A stretch of DNA of 64,000 bases from Segatella salivae DSM 15606 (GCF_000185845.1 NZ_GL629647.1:1056115-1120114), one strand, 5' to 3'; numbered from the stretch's first letter, positions 8,497 to 17,816 are shown. Notes: generated by a model from the letters alone, not told the origin. Program-made: numbers and translations.

Positions 8497-9369
8497 ATGA
8501 ATAAGAAAATTTTAATCCCTATAATCCTTATAGGTCTGTTACTTGTAGCAGGCATAGCCTATCTTTCAATTACTCTCAGCAATCAAAAGAAAGAGAACAA
8601 GGCCATGCAAGAACTGGCAGAACTCGACAAAAAAGAAATGGAAAACGAGTATCAGCAGTTCGCAAATCAATATAGTGAGATGAAGAGTCAAATCAGTAAT
8701 GATTCTATTGTGGCTCAACTTACGGCAGAACAAGAACGAACACAGCGTTTATTAGACGAACTTAGAAACGTTAAAAGCACTGATGCTGCAGAGATTGCAC
8801 GCTTGAAAAGGGAGCTGGCTACTGTCAGAAAGGTGTTAAGAAGCTATGTCATTGAGATTGATTCTCTCAACAGATTAAATCAAAATCTGACTGCGGAGAA
8901 CACACAAATCAAAGGACAATATGCAGAAGCTACACGTCAGATAGAAGGCCTCAACAATGAAAAAGCATCCCTATCTGAGAAAGTTGCCATCGCCGCTCAA
9001 CTTGATGCGACTGGTATTTCGCTACAAGGTAAGAACAAACATGGCAAGACAACAAACAAGATTTCCAAGTGTACGGCCTTGCAATTAAACTTTACTATCA
9101 GTAAGAATGTTACTGCAGGGAATGGCACAAAGACTGTATATGTGAGGATAACTTCACCCACAGGGTCACTACTTAGCGGTGGAGGTACGTTCCAATATGA
9201 GAATAAATCCTTGGCAAGCTCTATGCAAAAAACCATTGAATATGGTGGACAAGAAACCCCTGTAACTTTATATTGGAATGTCAATCAAGCGCTAATGGAA
9301 GGTACATACAATGTTAGTATCTTTGCAGATGGCAATATGATTGGAACACGAAGCTTCACTTTTAAATAG
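8497..9369 (+). CDS. membrane-anchored coiled-coil protein with beta C-terminal domain
   Basis: 290 residues, not recognised as a named family. A single N-terminal membrane helix (~5-27) is followed by a long Glu/Gln/Leu-rich coiled coil (~30-165), then a beta-rich, Thr/Gly-rich domain from ~175 to the end with alternating polar and hydrophobic strands. This build suits an envelope protein anchored in the inner membrane and projecting into the periplasm. It ends 40 bases before the TolC-family gene on the same strand and may be transcribed with the exporter. Whether it takes part in export is unknown. Confidence 0.65.
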   Translation: MNKKILIPIILIGLLLVAGIAYLSITLSNQKKENKAMQELAELDKKEMENEYQQFANQYSEMKSQISNDSIVAQLTAEQERTQRLLDELRNVKSTDAAEIARLKRELATVRKVLRSYVIEIDSLNRLNQNLTAENTQIKGQYAEATRQIEGLNNEKASLSEKVAIAAQLDATGISLQGKNKHGKTTNKISKCTALQLNFTISKNVTAGNGTKTVYVRITSPTGSLLSGGGTFQYENKSLASSMQKTIEYGGQETPVTLYWNVNQALMEGTYNVSIFADGNMIGTRSFTFK

Positions 9370-9409
9370 TGAATCCATTGAAACAAACTGCAATTCTATA
9401 GTAAGGTAG

Positions 9410-10909
9410 ATGAAGAAAATACTTTCTTTCGCAATTATTTGTAGCGTTATGCTGCCCGTCACGGCTCAAAACACATTGAGCCTTGATAGTTGTCGTGCAT
9501 TGGCTTTGCGCAATAATAAGCAGATTAACGTTTCAAAAATGAAACAAGAGATAGCACTGAACATTCGAAAAGCAGCCAAAACAAAATATCTTCCCAAAGT
9601 AGATGCGGCGGGAGGATACCAATATTTCAGTGAAACTATCTCTTTATTGAGTAAAGATCAGAAGAGCGCGCTCAATAATTTAGGTTCAAATTTCACAACT
9701 GCTGCAGGCGGAAGTCTCGGCGGAATGATTACAGGTTTAGTACAACAAGGCCTTATCACTCCCGCCATTGCACAGCAAATAAACGGAATGGTGAGCCAAA
9801 TCGGAGCACCCATTGCTACTGTTGGGAATGATATCGGAAGTTCAATTACGAAGTCATTAGACACCAACACGCACCATATTTGGGGTGGAGCTATCATGCT
9901 TCGGCAACCAATTTACATGGGCGGAGCTATCACTGCATTGAATAACATTGCACTAATCAATGAACAGTTAGCCGCAAATGATGCCGATGCTAAGATGCAA
10001 GCTACGCTCTACAGCATTGATCAAGCTTACTGGTTAGTAGTTTCTTTGAAACAGAAAAAAGCCTTGGCCGAAAGCTATCTTAGCTTAGTTAAGAAGCTTG
10101 ATGACGATGTTAACAAAATGATTAAACAGGGAGTGGCCACACGCGCAGCCGGATTGAAGGTCGATGTGAAAGTCAACGAAGCAGAAATGCAATTGACTCA
10201 AGTTGAAGATGGACTCACATTGGCAAAGATGTTGCTATGCCAACTCTGTGGTTTGCCAATGGATAGAGACATCACCTTAGCTGATGAGAATCGCAAACAA
10301 CTGAATGTCAATCTCAATGAACTATCGACTACTGTTGCAGATAAAGCCTCGGCGAACACCAATCGCCCAGAGCTTCGACTGCTTCAGAATGCTATCAATA
10401 TCAGTGAACAAGCCACAAAACTCGTTCGCGCCACTTATCTTCCACACATATTATTAACAGGTGGCTACATCGTTAGCAATCCAAACCTTTTCAATAGCTT
10501 TGAACGTAAGCTTGCAGGAACATGGAATGTCGGCGTAATCGTTCAGGTTCCTGTATGGAATTGGTTTGAAGGTGCCTACAAAGTACGTGCTTCCAAGGCT
10601 GCAACCAGCATGGCTCAGATGGAGTTATATGATGCACAGGAGAAGATAAATCTACAGATAACACAAAGTGAATTCAAAGTAAAAGAGGCACACAAACGAC
10701 TCTTAATGGCACGCAAAAACATTAAAAGTGCAGAAGAAAATCTGCGTTGTGCAAATGTGGGCTTTAAGGAAGGTGTCATGGAAACGACTGAAGTCATGGC
10801 GGCACAGACTGCATGGCAACAGGCAAAGAGTCAGCAAATAGACGCTGAAGTGGAAGTAAAGATGGCGCAAGTCAATCTCCAAAAGTCACTCGGTGTATTG
10901 AATTATTAA
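9410..10909 (+). CDS. TolC-family outer-membrane efflux protein
   Basis: 499 residues. A signal peptide (MKKILSFAIICSVMLPVTA) is followed by two tandem OEP repeats, rich in long helices with the usual LxLxxCxxxALxNN opening (~23-36) and NRPELR motif. Such proteins trimerise as a barrel plus periplasmic tunnel and form the exit duct of tripartite pumps. It is followed after 21 bases by the HlyD-type adaptor and then two ABC-2 permeases. An insertion with Gly/Ala/Ile-rich sequence at ~85-145 is longer than usual. Substrate is unknown. Confidence 0.88.
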   Translation: MKKILSFAIICSVMLPVTAQNTLSLDSCRALALRNNKQINVSKMKQEIALNIRKAAKTKYLPKVDAAGGYQYFSETISLLSKDQKSALNNLGSNFTTAAGGSLGGMITGLVQQGLITPAIAQQINGMVSQIGAPIATVGNDIGSSITKSLDTNTHHIWGGAIMLRQPIYMGGAITALNNIALINEQLAANDADAKMQATLYSIDQAYWLVVSLKQKKALAESYLSLVKKLDDDVNKMIKQGVATRAAGLKVDVKVNEAEMQLTQVEDGLTLAKMLLCQLCGLPMDRDITLADENRKQLNVNLNELSTTVADKASANTNRPELRLLQNAINISEQATKLVRATYLPHILLTGGYIVSNPNLFNSFERKLAGTWNVGVIVQVPVWNWFEGAYKVRASKAATSMAQMELYDAQEKINLQITQSEFKVKEAHKRLLMARKNIKSAEENLRCANVGFKEGVMETTEVMAAQTAWQQAKSQQIDAEVEVKMAQVNLQKSLGVLNY

Positions 10910-10930
10910 TATCGAAAAAAAGAAAATATC

Positions 10931-11914
10931 ATGTCAGCAAAATCACAACATAACAACATTCTACTTGCAATCATCGCTTTTATCCTTGTCGTTGTCATTG
11001 TAGGTCTTATTGGTTTCCTAACACTTGGACGCGAAGATGATACTATTCAGGGTGAAGTTGAGGTATCAGAATATCGTGTTTCATGTAAACTTCCAGGCCG
11101 AATCGTCGAACTACGTGTTAAGGAAGGAGACTTCGTTCATGTAGGAGACACTCTGGCTATCCTTGAGATTCCTGAGATAGATGCACAGAAAAAAGTAGCT
11201 CAAGCGGCTGGTGCTGCAACCCAAGCCCTACAAGATCTCACCGATGCCGGGGCGAGAAAGGAACAGATTCAGGGTGCATTTGAGCTCGTTCAACAGGCTA
11301 AAGCAGCTGCTGAAATCACAAAAAAGACTTATACACGCATGCAGAATCTCTATAACGAAGGGGTCATTAGTGGACAGAAACGCGATGAAGCTTTCGCAGC
11401 ATTCAAGGCATCTGAGGCGCAGGTTAAAGCCGCTCAAAGCCAATATGACATGGCAAAAAATGGAGCAAGATCACAAGAAAAGCGCATCGCAGCAAGTAAT
11501 GCACAAGCAGCAAAAAGTGCAGTTGACGTTGTTAGTTCATTGTTGAAAGAAACTGTTCAGGTGTCACAGGTTGAAGGAGAAGTGAGTGATGTTTACCCGA
11601 AAGTGGGCGAACTTGTCGGTCTTGGCTCGCCAATCATGAGCATTTCAATTATGAAAGACATCTGGGGAGCATTCAATATTCGTGAAGATCAGCTTAAAGG
11701 AATGAAGATAGGCGATACATTTTCAGCCTTTGTTCCAGCCTTTAATAAAGACATCCGCATGAAGGTTTTCTATATCAAAGACCAAGGAAGTTATGCGGTT
11801 TGGAAAGCAACGAAGACCACAGGTCAATATGATTTAAAGACCTTCGAAGTGAAAGCACGTCCTATTGACAAGTTAGATGGATTACGTCCAGGCATGAGTC
11901 TGATAAAAAAATAA
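10931..11914 (+). CDS. HlyD/EmrA-type periplasmic adaptor
   Basis: 327 residues. One N-terminal membrane helix (~12-32) is followed by a lipoyl/barrel-sandwich half motif (GRIVELRVKEGDFVHVGDTLA, near 57-78), a long helical hairpin of Ala/Gln-rich coiled coil (~85-195), the second lipoyl half (VEGEVSDVYPKVGELVGLG) and a beta-barrel domain. It bridges the inner-membrane permeases to the TolC protein. The stop codon is followed immediately by the ATG of the first permease, which indicates tight co-translation. It resembles the YbhG/YhiI adaptors that serve ABC-2 exporters. Confidence 0.88.
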   Translation: MSAKSQHNNILLAIIAFILVVVIVGLIGFLTLGREDDTIQGEVEVSEYRVSCKLPGRIVELRVKEGDFVHVGDTLAILEIPEIDAQKKVAQAAGAATQALQDLTDAGARKEQIQGAFELVQQAKAAAEITKKTYTRMQNLYNEGVISGQKRDEAFAAFKASEAQVKAAQSQYDMAKNGARSQEKRIAASNAQAAKSAVDVVSSLLKETVQVSQVEGEVSDVYPKVGELVGLGSPIMSISIMKDIWGAFNIREDQLKGMKIGDTFSAFVPAFNKDIRMKVFYIKDQGSYAVWKATKTTGQYDLKTFEVKARPIDKLDGLRPGMSLIKK

Positions 11915-13084
11915 ATGCACACACTCCAAAATATATATAAGATTGCCGTGCGAGAATGCGGCATCATCATCAAGAATCCAATCTATTGGTTCTGCATGGT
12001 GCTGTTTCCTGTAATCGTTATCTACTTTTTTACTTCACTGATGCAAAGCGGAGTACCTACAGACATGCCTGTAGGTGTGGTGGATTTAGACAACACAGCC
12101 ACCACGAGAGCCATGATACGAAAGCTCGATGCCTTTCAAAGTACAAAGGTTATTGCTTCATATAATAATGTAAATGAAGCACGGCGCGCCATACAAGAAA
12201 ATAAGATTTACGCCTTCCTTTATATCCCCCGAGGTACTACAAGTGGCTTGATGAGCGCCTCACAACCTAAGATATCATTCTATTATAGTAATGTAACATT
12301 GGTTGCAGGCTCATTACTTTATCGTGACTTAAAGACGATTAGTGCCTTAGGTTCTGCTGCTGTTGGAAAACAAAAGCTGAGTGCTTTTGGCAAGACTGAA
12401 GGAGAAATACGAACATTTCTACAGCCAATCGCCATTGACTTACACATGATTGGCAACCCATGGGCAAATTATAATGTTTATCTTTCCACAGTCATGGTGC
12501 CGGGATTGCTGATGTTATTCGTCTTCTTGCTTACGCCTTATTCTATCGGAACAGAGCTAAAATTCAAACGTTCTAAGGAGTGGATGGCTATGGCCGAAAA
12601 CAAAACATGGGTTGCTTTAACTGGAAAATTTCTGCCACAAACCATAATTTTCCTCGCTATCTTCTACGGATTCGAGTTCTATATCTATGGAGTGATGGAC
12701 TTCCCCCACCCTGGTGGCGTCTGGTCAATGTTGCTTTTAGGGCTGCTTGCTGTGACTTCTGCTGAAGGTTTCGGTATCTTCACCTTTGGACTTATCCCGA
12801 GTCTGCGTATGTCTATGAGCGTTTGCTCACTCTGGTCAGTAGTAAGCTTCTCTGCTTGTGGCGCTACTTTCCCTGCATTTGCCATGAGTCCTATCATTGA
12901 AGGAATAGCCCAACTCTTCCCTTTACGCCATTATTACATGGTTTATCAGATGAACATCTTTAACGGATTCCCACTGATGGATGCATGGTTCAACCTCTCT
13001 GCCCTCGTGCTTTTTAGCATCTTGCCTATATTTACGATGTGGAACATCAAACGTTCCATGCTATTATATGATTATATACCCTGA
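11915..13084 (+). CDS. ABC-2 type permease, first of pair
   Basis: 389 residues in the YbhR/YbhS-like ABC-2 permease family. One N-terminal helix (~25-43) precedes a large extracytoplasmic domain (~50-185, including the VGVVDLDNTATTRAMIRKLD stretch typical of the family), then five helices to the C-terminus. It would form a heterodimer with the next gene. No ATP-binding subunit is encoded in the operon and this protein carries no Walker motifs, so the ATPase must come from elsewhere or the complex works differently. The start abuts the hlyD stop, and the gene overlaps the next by one base. Confidence 0.85.
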   Translation: MHTLQNIYKIAVRECGIIIKNPIYWFCMVLFPVIVIYFFTSLMQSGVPTDMPVGVVDLDNTATTRAMIRKLDAFQSTKVIASYNNVNEARRAIQENKIYAFLYIPRGTTSGLMSASQPKISFYYSNVTLVAGSLLYRDLKTISALGSAAVGKQKLSAFGKTEGEIRTFLQPIAIDLHMIGNPWANYNVYLSTVMVPGLLMLFVFLLTPYSIGTELKFKRSKEWMAMAENKTWVALTGKFLPQTIIFLAIFYGFEFYIYGVMDFPHPGGVWSMLLLGLLAVTSAEGFGIFTFGLIPSLRMSMSVCSLWSVVSFSACGATFPAFAMSPIIEGIAQLFPLRHYYMVYQMNIFNGFPLMDAWFNLSALVLFSILPIFTMWNIKRSMLLYDYIP

Positions 13085-14370
13085 TGGAGAACGGACTATT
13101 TACTAAGATAAGCAATGGCATTAAGGATATGTGTTATATCTGGGCCAAGGAGATGCGCTCCACAATCACAGACGAAGGGGTGCTAATATTCTTTATCCTT
13201 GTTCCATTACTCTACCCTTTGCTCTACTCATGGATATACAATAATGAGGTCGTTAAAAAGGTACCTGTGGCAATAGTAGACTTGAGTCACAGCCAAACCA
13301 GTCGCGAATTCATCCGTGACTTTGATGCGGCTTCCGAGGTAAAAGTGGCCTACTACTGCAACAGTATCGATGAAGCGAAAGATCTTGTTGCTAAACAAGT
13401 CGTCCACGGAGTAGTCTATTTCCCGAAAAACTTCGCTCATAAACTCTACAGAGGTGAGCAGGCACACGTCAGTGTTTATTGCGATATGAGTTTGATGTTG
13501 ACTTATAAAGCCATCTATCAAACGGCACAAGCGGTGGCCTCAAAAATGAATTCTGCCATCCAAATCAGTCACTCCATCGACTTCACCAATCGTGATGACG
13601 AGATAACCACAAAGCCTCTTGACTATGAAGAGGTGCCAATCTTCAACACAACAGGGGGATATGGCAACGCCATTATCCCTGGAGTACTCATCCTTATCCT
13701 ACAACAAACCCTACTATTGGGTATTGGTTTGGCAGCTGGAACGGCCCGAGAGAACAACCGATATCAGGAACTTATACCCATCAGTAAGCATTATGTTGGC
13801 ATCTTCCGAATAGTACTTGGCAAGTCAATGTGTTACTTTATGGTGTTTGCTGTCATGGCAGCTTATCTCACCCTCTGTGTGCCACATTTCTTCCATTTCA
13901 CATCAATGGTCCACGCGATTGACCTCATTGGGCTGATGATTCCCTTCCTATTAGCTGTTATTTTCTTTGGAATGGCGCTCTCATGTCTTGTGAGATATCG
14001 CGAAAATGTGATGCTACTCGTTGTCTTCACCTCTATTCCTCTATTGTTCCTTACAGGCATCTCATGGCCCGAAACAAACATGCCCGACCTATGGAAAGCC
14101 TTTGCTCAGCTATTCCCTTCAACGTTTGGAGTGCGCGGTTTCCTACGCATCAGCAGTATGGGGGGAACCCTTGACGACATCGAACCAGAGTTTACGGCAT
14201 TGTGGATTCAAACAGTTGTTTATTTCTTTGCTACGTGCGCCGTCTATCGTTATCAAATCATAAAGACACGAAAACAGGCTTATGCACGTATGGATATGCT
14301 GAAAGCAAAGGCTGTAGCAGCAAAGAATAAAAGACAAAATAAAACAGAAGAAATAGCACCGCAATCCTAA
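13084..14370 (+). CDS. ABC-2 type permease, second of pair
   Basis: 428 residues with the same architecture as its neighbour: N-terminal helix, extracytoplasmic domain opening with VPVAIVDLSHSQTSREFIRD, five C-terminal helices and a Lys-rich cytoplasmic tail. The ATG at 13084 overlaps the TGA of the first permease by one base. The pair would make a heterodimeric pore. A strong terminator follows at 14421. No ATPase gene is found up to that terminator. Confidence 0.85.
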   Translation: MENGLFTKISNGIKDMCYIWAKEMRSTITDEGVLIFFILVPLLYPLLYSWIYNNEVVKKVPVAIVDLSHSQTSREFIRDFDAASEVKVAYYCNSIDEAKDLVAKQVVHGVVYFPKNFAHKLYRGEQAHVSVYCDMSLMLTYKAIYQTAQAVASKMNSAIQISHSIDFTNRDDEITTKPLDYEEVPIFNTTGGYGNAIIPGVLILILQQTLLLGIGLAAGTARENNRYQELIPISKHYVGIFRIVLGKSMCYFMVFAVMAAYLTLCVPHFFHFTSMVHAIDLIGLMIPFLLAVIFFGMALSCLVRYRENVMLLVVFTSIPLLFLTGISWPETNMPDLWKAFAQLFPSTFGVRGFLRISSMGGTLDDIEPEFTALWIQTVVYFFATCAVYRYQIIKTRKQAYARMDMLKAKAVAAKNKRQNKTEEIAPQS

Positions 14371-14420
14371 ACATCGATCTCGTAGCTTGGAATAATGAGA
14401 TAGATGCAGAAAAAACAAAT

Positions 14421-14472
14421 TTGCGAATAAATAAGAATATAATAAAAATCTTATTTATTCGCAATCTTTTTT
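14421..14472 (+). terminator. intrinsic terminator of the exporter operon
   Basis: A perfect 16-bp A/T-rich stem (14421-14436 with 14449-14464, arm TTGCGAATAAATAAGA) with a 12-base loop, followed on the plus strand by TCTTTTTTC. An A-run on the other side (14410-14416) would let it work leftward as well. Confidence 0.82.
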
Positions 14473-14608
14473 CATTTGAATTACGATTCAAAAGATAACG
14501 CTTTAACTCACCATCTTACCAGAGAAAATCTTCAAAGAAAGCTGCCTCGTGAGAAGCATTGTAATACATTGAATCACAATCCCTTCCACCTCGTCAACAA
14601 ATCCAGCC

Positions 14609-14672
14609 CATTTCATCGCCTAAAATGAATGATATCAGACGATGAAATGACGGCTTTTGCATGGCAAAATGC
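14609..14672. repeat. intergenic palindromic repeat cluster A
   Basis: CATTT-CATCGCCTA-AAATG at 14609-14627 is one unit of the dispersed CATTT-N9-AAATG family. CATTTCATCG (14609-14618) also pairs with CGATGAAATG (14640-14649). A further CAAAATGCC word lies near 14664-14672. Confidence 0.55.
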
Positions 14673-14705
14673 CTGTATTCAAAATACCATTTACATGACC
14701 TTCAA

Positions 14706-15419
14706 TTATTTTTCCAATGCCGTTTCCTCCTCATCTTGATGAAGACACCTAATTCTAAAATAGGATAAAGGCAAAGCAAGAACCGCTAAGATGAGAAAAT
14801 AGATCATAAAGGGCGTTGGAATTTCTATATTATCAGGATTCCACCAGACTGCCTGTGGCCATACTATGCTGATGATAATGTAGACAAGTATAAGGATTCC
14901 ACAACCAATCAGAAAGGTATAACGAGGGAAATAAGTTGAAACGACAAAGAAGAAGGAAGAAAAGAAGAATATAAATGGCAAGATATTACCGAAAGGAAAA
15001 AATTCAGATCCCTCTACCCAAGGCATTGGTTGGTATGTTGGAGTTGCGATAATTGCATCTAAAAGATATGCCAGTATACCATAAAATAAAAATGGTAACA
15101 GCACAAAGAATGTCCATCTGATGATCCATCCACGCGATGCATTGACACGACGCTCGTCAATCGCTGAAGCATTACTCATGCCCCAAGAGGCAAAGATGCA
15201 GCAGGCTAACAACCAAAGAGGAAAGAGCGCTATGACAACACTATACATAGAGACTGTTGCTGTGGGTGAACCCATGCCACGAATTGCGGAAATGAAGCCT
15301 TCAACAAGCAACATAAGAAGAAAGAAAACAATTGTTGTTATAATTACTTTCTTTTTAGAAGCACTCCATAAGGCACGCATAAATGCCACTGTATTTGGGC
15401 TAAAAAATGACTGTTCCAT
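14706..15419 (-). CDS. unrecognised polytopic membrane protein
   Basis: 237 residues with about six hydrophobic helices (near 22-46, 55-77, 95-120, 140-160, 165-190 and 203-225) and an acidic C-terminal tail (DEEETALEK). No family was recognised. The pattern resembles small membrane partners of envelope or transport systems, but no motif supports that. It starts one base after the stop of the upstream 296-residue gene, so the two form a tight operon and probably work together. Confidence 0.6.
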   Translation of the reverse strand: MEQSFFSPNTVAFMRALWSASKKKVIITTIVFFLLMLLVEGFISAIRGMGSPTATVSMYSVVIALFPLWLLACCIFASWGMSNASAIDERRVNASRGWIIRWTFFVLLPFLFYGILAYLLDAIIATPTYQPMPWVEGSEFFPFGNILPFIFFFSSFFFVVSTYFPRYTFLIGCGILILVYIIISIVWPQAVWWNPDNIEIPTPFMIYFLILAVLALPLSYFRIRCLHQDEEETALEK

Positions 15420-15420
15420 A

Positions 15421-16311
15421 TTATTTCTTATTATTTTTCATTAGTGTTGCCATTGGAATTGAGTCCGTTCCATAGGTGATATCGCCATATTTCTTCTCAC
15501 GAACTTCAATCGAGCCATAGGACTTTGGAAAGAAAGGAGTGAGATTTCCCTCATCCGTTACGAGTAGATGGCCCACCTTACAATCGCCGTCTCCATAGTT
15601 CATACTATATCCCAGCTGTATTTTCATGTTCTTAATATGAGCCTTTCGCAAATCTAACCGGTCAAAAATCCAAGCACAACAGAAGTCATCTATAGTCGTC
15701 TTTCCTAAGAAAGTAAAACTTCCATTCTCTTGGTTTGTATAATATAATGAGGGCAACTTGGCATCAACAAATAAGAAATTACATCCTGGACTATCGCATC
15801 GTATAGCCCAAAAATAAGTCGGAACAGTTAGATAAATGAATATATCGTGATTGCTATTCTCATAACTTCGTTTCAAACTTCCATCTCCATCATCCTGATC
15901 TAAGTTATATTCTGATAACACACGAACATCAAAATCCGAATATTTATGAACGAGACGATTCTTCCTCCACACATCAATCTTTCTTCCCTTTTCAGTGGGA
16001 TAACATAACAAAACACTATCCGTTCTCACCATTCGGATAAGATCTTTGGGATAGGTTACACAACACTTTCGGGGGTCGTTTGTAGTTCTTATGATGATGT
16101 TTATATTTGCATCAGGCATACTTTTAATCCAAAACCCATCTACTTTTCGTATGCCTCGGGTTTCAAAACTATCTACACTGACCTCTTCTTTCTGGGCTTC
16201 TAAGTAACTATAAGGCGGCTCTCCTTGGGGCAAATAAAAACCAAGTACAACCATACCAGCCGTGAATAAAAGAAAAAGTACTATGCCTAAAAGGTATGAA
16301 AGCTTTTTCAT
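15421..16311 (-). CDS. unrecognised membrane-anchored extracytoplasmic protein
   Basis: 296 residues. One N-terminal hydrophobic segment (~5-27) acts as a signal anchor. The remainder is soluble, beta-rich and aromatic, with short Asp/Gly turns and seven cysteines, several of them paired or clustered (RKCCVTY, DFCCAW). From ~150 onward the repeating strand-and-turn pattern could be a solenoid, as in putative auto-transporter adhesin domains; that is inference. It is the first gene of a two-gene leftward operon with the polytopic membrane protein. Confidence 0.58.
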   Translation of the reverse strand: MKKLSYLLGIVLFLLFTAGMVVLGFYLPQGEPPYSYLEAQKEEVSVDSFETRGIRKVDGFWIKSMPDANINIIIRTTNDPRKCCVTYPKDLIRMVRTDSVLLCYPTEKGRKIDVWRKNRLVHKYSDFDVRVLSEYNLDQDDGDGSLKRSYENSNHDIFIYLTVPTYFWAIRCDSPGCNFLFVDAKLPSLYYTNQENGSFTFLGKTTIDDFCCAWIFDRLDLRKAHIKNMKIQLGYSMNYGDGDCKVGHLLVTDEGNLTPFFPKSYGSIEVREKKYGDITYGTDSIPMATLMKNNKK

Positions 16312-16363
16312 CGTATCTCCGTTTTAATAAATATCATCATAAAAGTGAGTCTTATAAGCAAAA

Positions 16364-16395
16364 CAGCATAGTCTGCATGCAAGCAGATTATGCTG
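16364..16395 (-). terminator. intrinsic terminator after mrp
   Basis: Arms CAGCATA-G-TCTGC (16364-16376) and GCAGA-T-TATGCTG (16383-16395) pair over 12 of 13 positions around a 6-base loop. On the minus strand TTTTGCTTAT follows. It lies 15 bases past the mrp stop. Confidence 0.7.
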
Positions 16396-16409
16396 AATCA
16401 ATAGGTTTG

Positions 16410-17516
16410 TTATTCGTTGTTCACATCAACAATCTTTGTTGGTGCCAACTCTTTATTACGTCGATTAACGACCGTTACAACAGCCTGCGCCAAACTAAGA
16501 AAGGCTTGTCCCATCACAGAATCTACCTTTGTAGCGGCTGGTTCGCCATTATCTCCTCCCTCACAAATACTTTGAACGATTGGGATTTGAGCCAAAAGAG
16601 GAACCTTTTTCTCTTTTGCCAAGTTGCTTGCACCATCTTTTCCAAAGATATAATATTTGTTTTCGGGCAGTTCCGCGGGTGTAAAATAAGCCATGTTCTC
16701 AACTAATCCAAGGATGGGTACATTCACTTTATCGTTCTCATACATGTCAATTCCCTTGCGCGCATCAGCCAAAGCAACCTTCTGAGGAGTACTAACGATG
16801 ACGGCACCTGTTATGGATAACGTCTGAAGTAGCGTCAAATGAATGTCACTTGTGCCTGGAGGAGTGTCGAGAATAAAGTAATCAAGGTCGCCCCAATCGG
16901 CATCAGCGATAAGCTGTTTCAAGGCAGAAGTCGCCATGCCTCCACGCCAAAGTGTGGCCGTATCTGGGTCAACAAAGAAGCCAATACTTAAGAGTTTAAC
17001 TCCATATCTCTCTACAGGAACGATGAGTTGTCGGCCATCTTTGTCGATAGCATAAGGCCTTTCGTCTTCGACACCAAACATTTTAGGCATTGAAGGACCA
17101 AAGATGTCGGTGTCTAACAAGCCTACCTTATAGCCCAAACGCGCCAAAGCTATGGCTAAGTTGGCTGAAACCGTGCTCTTACCAACACCACCTTTTCCCG
17201 AACTTACAGCGATAATATTCTTCACTTGGGGAAGAAGTTTGCCCACTTCTGGGCGTGGTGACGACTTAAATTCAGTCTCAATGGTCACCTTTATGTCTTT
17301 ACTGACATGATAATGAATAGCAGCTTCGGCCGCCTTTACAGTCGATTTGAGGAATGGATCCGTGTCGCGTGGGAATATCAACGTTACTTTCACCTCCATA
17401 CCACTAATATGTACATCATCCATTGCAACCATTTCACTCTCCACAAGGTTCTTTTTTGTCCCGGGATAAATAACAGTTGCCAATGCATCGGTAATCAATT
17501 TTGGATATAATGTCAT
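16410..17516 (-). CDS. mrp: Mrp/NBP35 family iron-sulfur carrier P-loop ATPase
   Basis: 368 residues. An N-terminal ~95-residue MIP18/DUF59-like domain precedes the P-loop ATPase core with the deviant Walker A GKGGVGKST (~108-116), switch DTDIFGPSMPKMFG and DTPPGTSD. Family members bind and deliver Fe-S clusters to apoproteins. The CxxC usually found near the C-terminus is absent: the region reads ENMAYFTPAELPENKYYIFG, and the only cysteine nearby is in the SICEGGD motif. Bacteroidetes homologues commonly show this substitution, as far as I recall. The gene has its own candidate minus-strand promoter (TACTTTTG at 17569-17576). Confidence 0.9.
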   Translation of the reverse strand: MTLYPKLITDALATVIYPGTKKNLVESEMVAMDDVHISGMEVKVTLIFPRDTDPFLKSTVKAAEAAIHYHVSKDIKVTIETEFKSSPRPEVGKLLPQVKNIIAVSSGKGGVGKSTVSANLAIALARLGYKVGLLDTDIFGPSMPKMFGVEDERPYAIDKDGRQLIVPVERYGVKLLSIGFFVDPDTATLWRGGMATSALKQLIADADWGDLDYFILDTPPGTSDIHLTLLQTLSITGAVIVSTPQKVALADARKGIDMYENDKVNVPILGLVENMAYFTPAELPENKYYIFGKDGASNLAKEKKVPLLAQIPIVQSICEGGDNGEPAATKVDSVMGQAFLSLAQAVVTVVNRRNKELAPTKIVDVNNE

Positions 17517-17611
17517 CTTTCGTGTCGTTTAAATGAAATCTTTTTGTATTTACTTTATTATCTAATTACAAAAGTAAGGATTATTTTTCATTCCATGAAA
17601 TGAAACAATAT

Positions 17612-17647
17612 AAAAAGCGAAAACGCACGGTCGTCCGACTATGCGTT
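17612..17647 (-). terminator. terminator of the orphan RNA
   Basis: AACGCA (17622-17627 on plus) pairs with TGCGTT (17642-17647), enclosing an inner GTCG/CGAC stem. On the minus strand TTCGCTTTTT follows. Confidence 0.7.
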
Positions 17648-17816
17648 CTCTATTTACTCAACTTTTAAGATTTTGTATACTTACACTCTCACGAGCTCGA
17701 GTATACACGACTAATTAAACAAAACTTTCTCCCAACGGAGATAAGCATATCTTATGTTAGCCCTAAGGCCATAACATTCATGAAACAAAAGCACAACTCA
17801 TAAAAGATGTGCGATT
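17612..17816 (-). ncRNA. candidate structured non-coding RNA, about 205 nt
   Basis: A near-perfect promoter (17823-17854) lies just upstream and a clear intrinsic terminator ends it. Between them, successive hairpins can be read on the minus strand: GCACA..TGTGC, TGTTA..TAACA closing a GCC/GGC stem, ATAAG-ATATG-CTTAT, TCTCC-GTTG-GGAGA, and TGTATAC..GTATACA. CGCAC near the 5' end can also pair with GTGCG in the terminator, giving a possible closing stem. No ORF longer than about ten codons is present. Size and closing pairing would fit a 6S-like RNA, but I see no diagnostic sequence. I found no RNase P, SRP or tmRNA signature. Confidence 0.6.

Larger units (their letters stand above)
14371..14705. 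other. convergent intergenic region
   Basis: A 335-base gap between the exporter operon (rightward) and the two-gene leftward unit. It contains a strong terminator (14421-14472) and a cluster of AAATG/CATTT palindromic repeats (14609-14672). No gene was seen. Confidence 0.6.
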
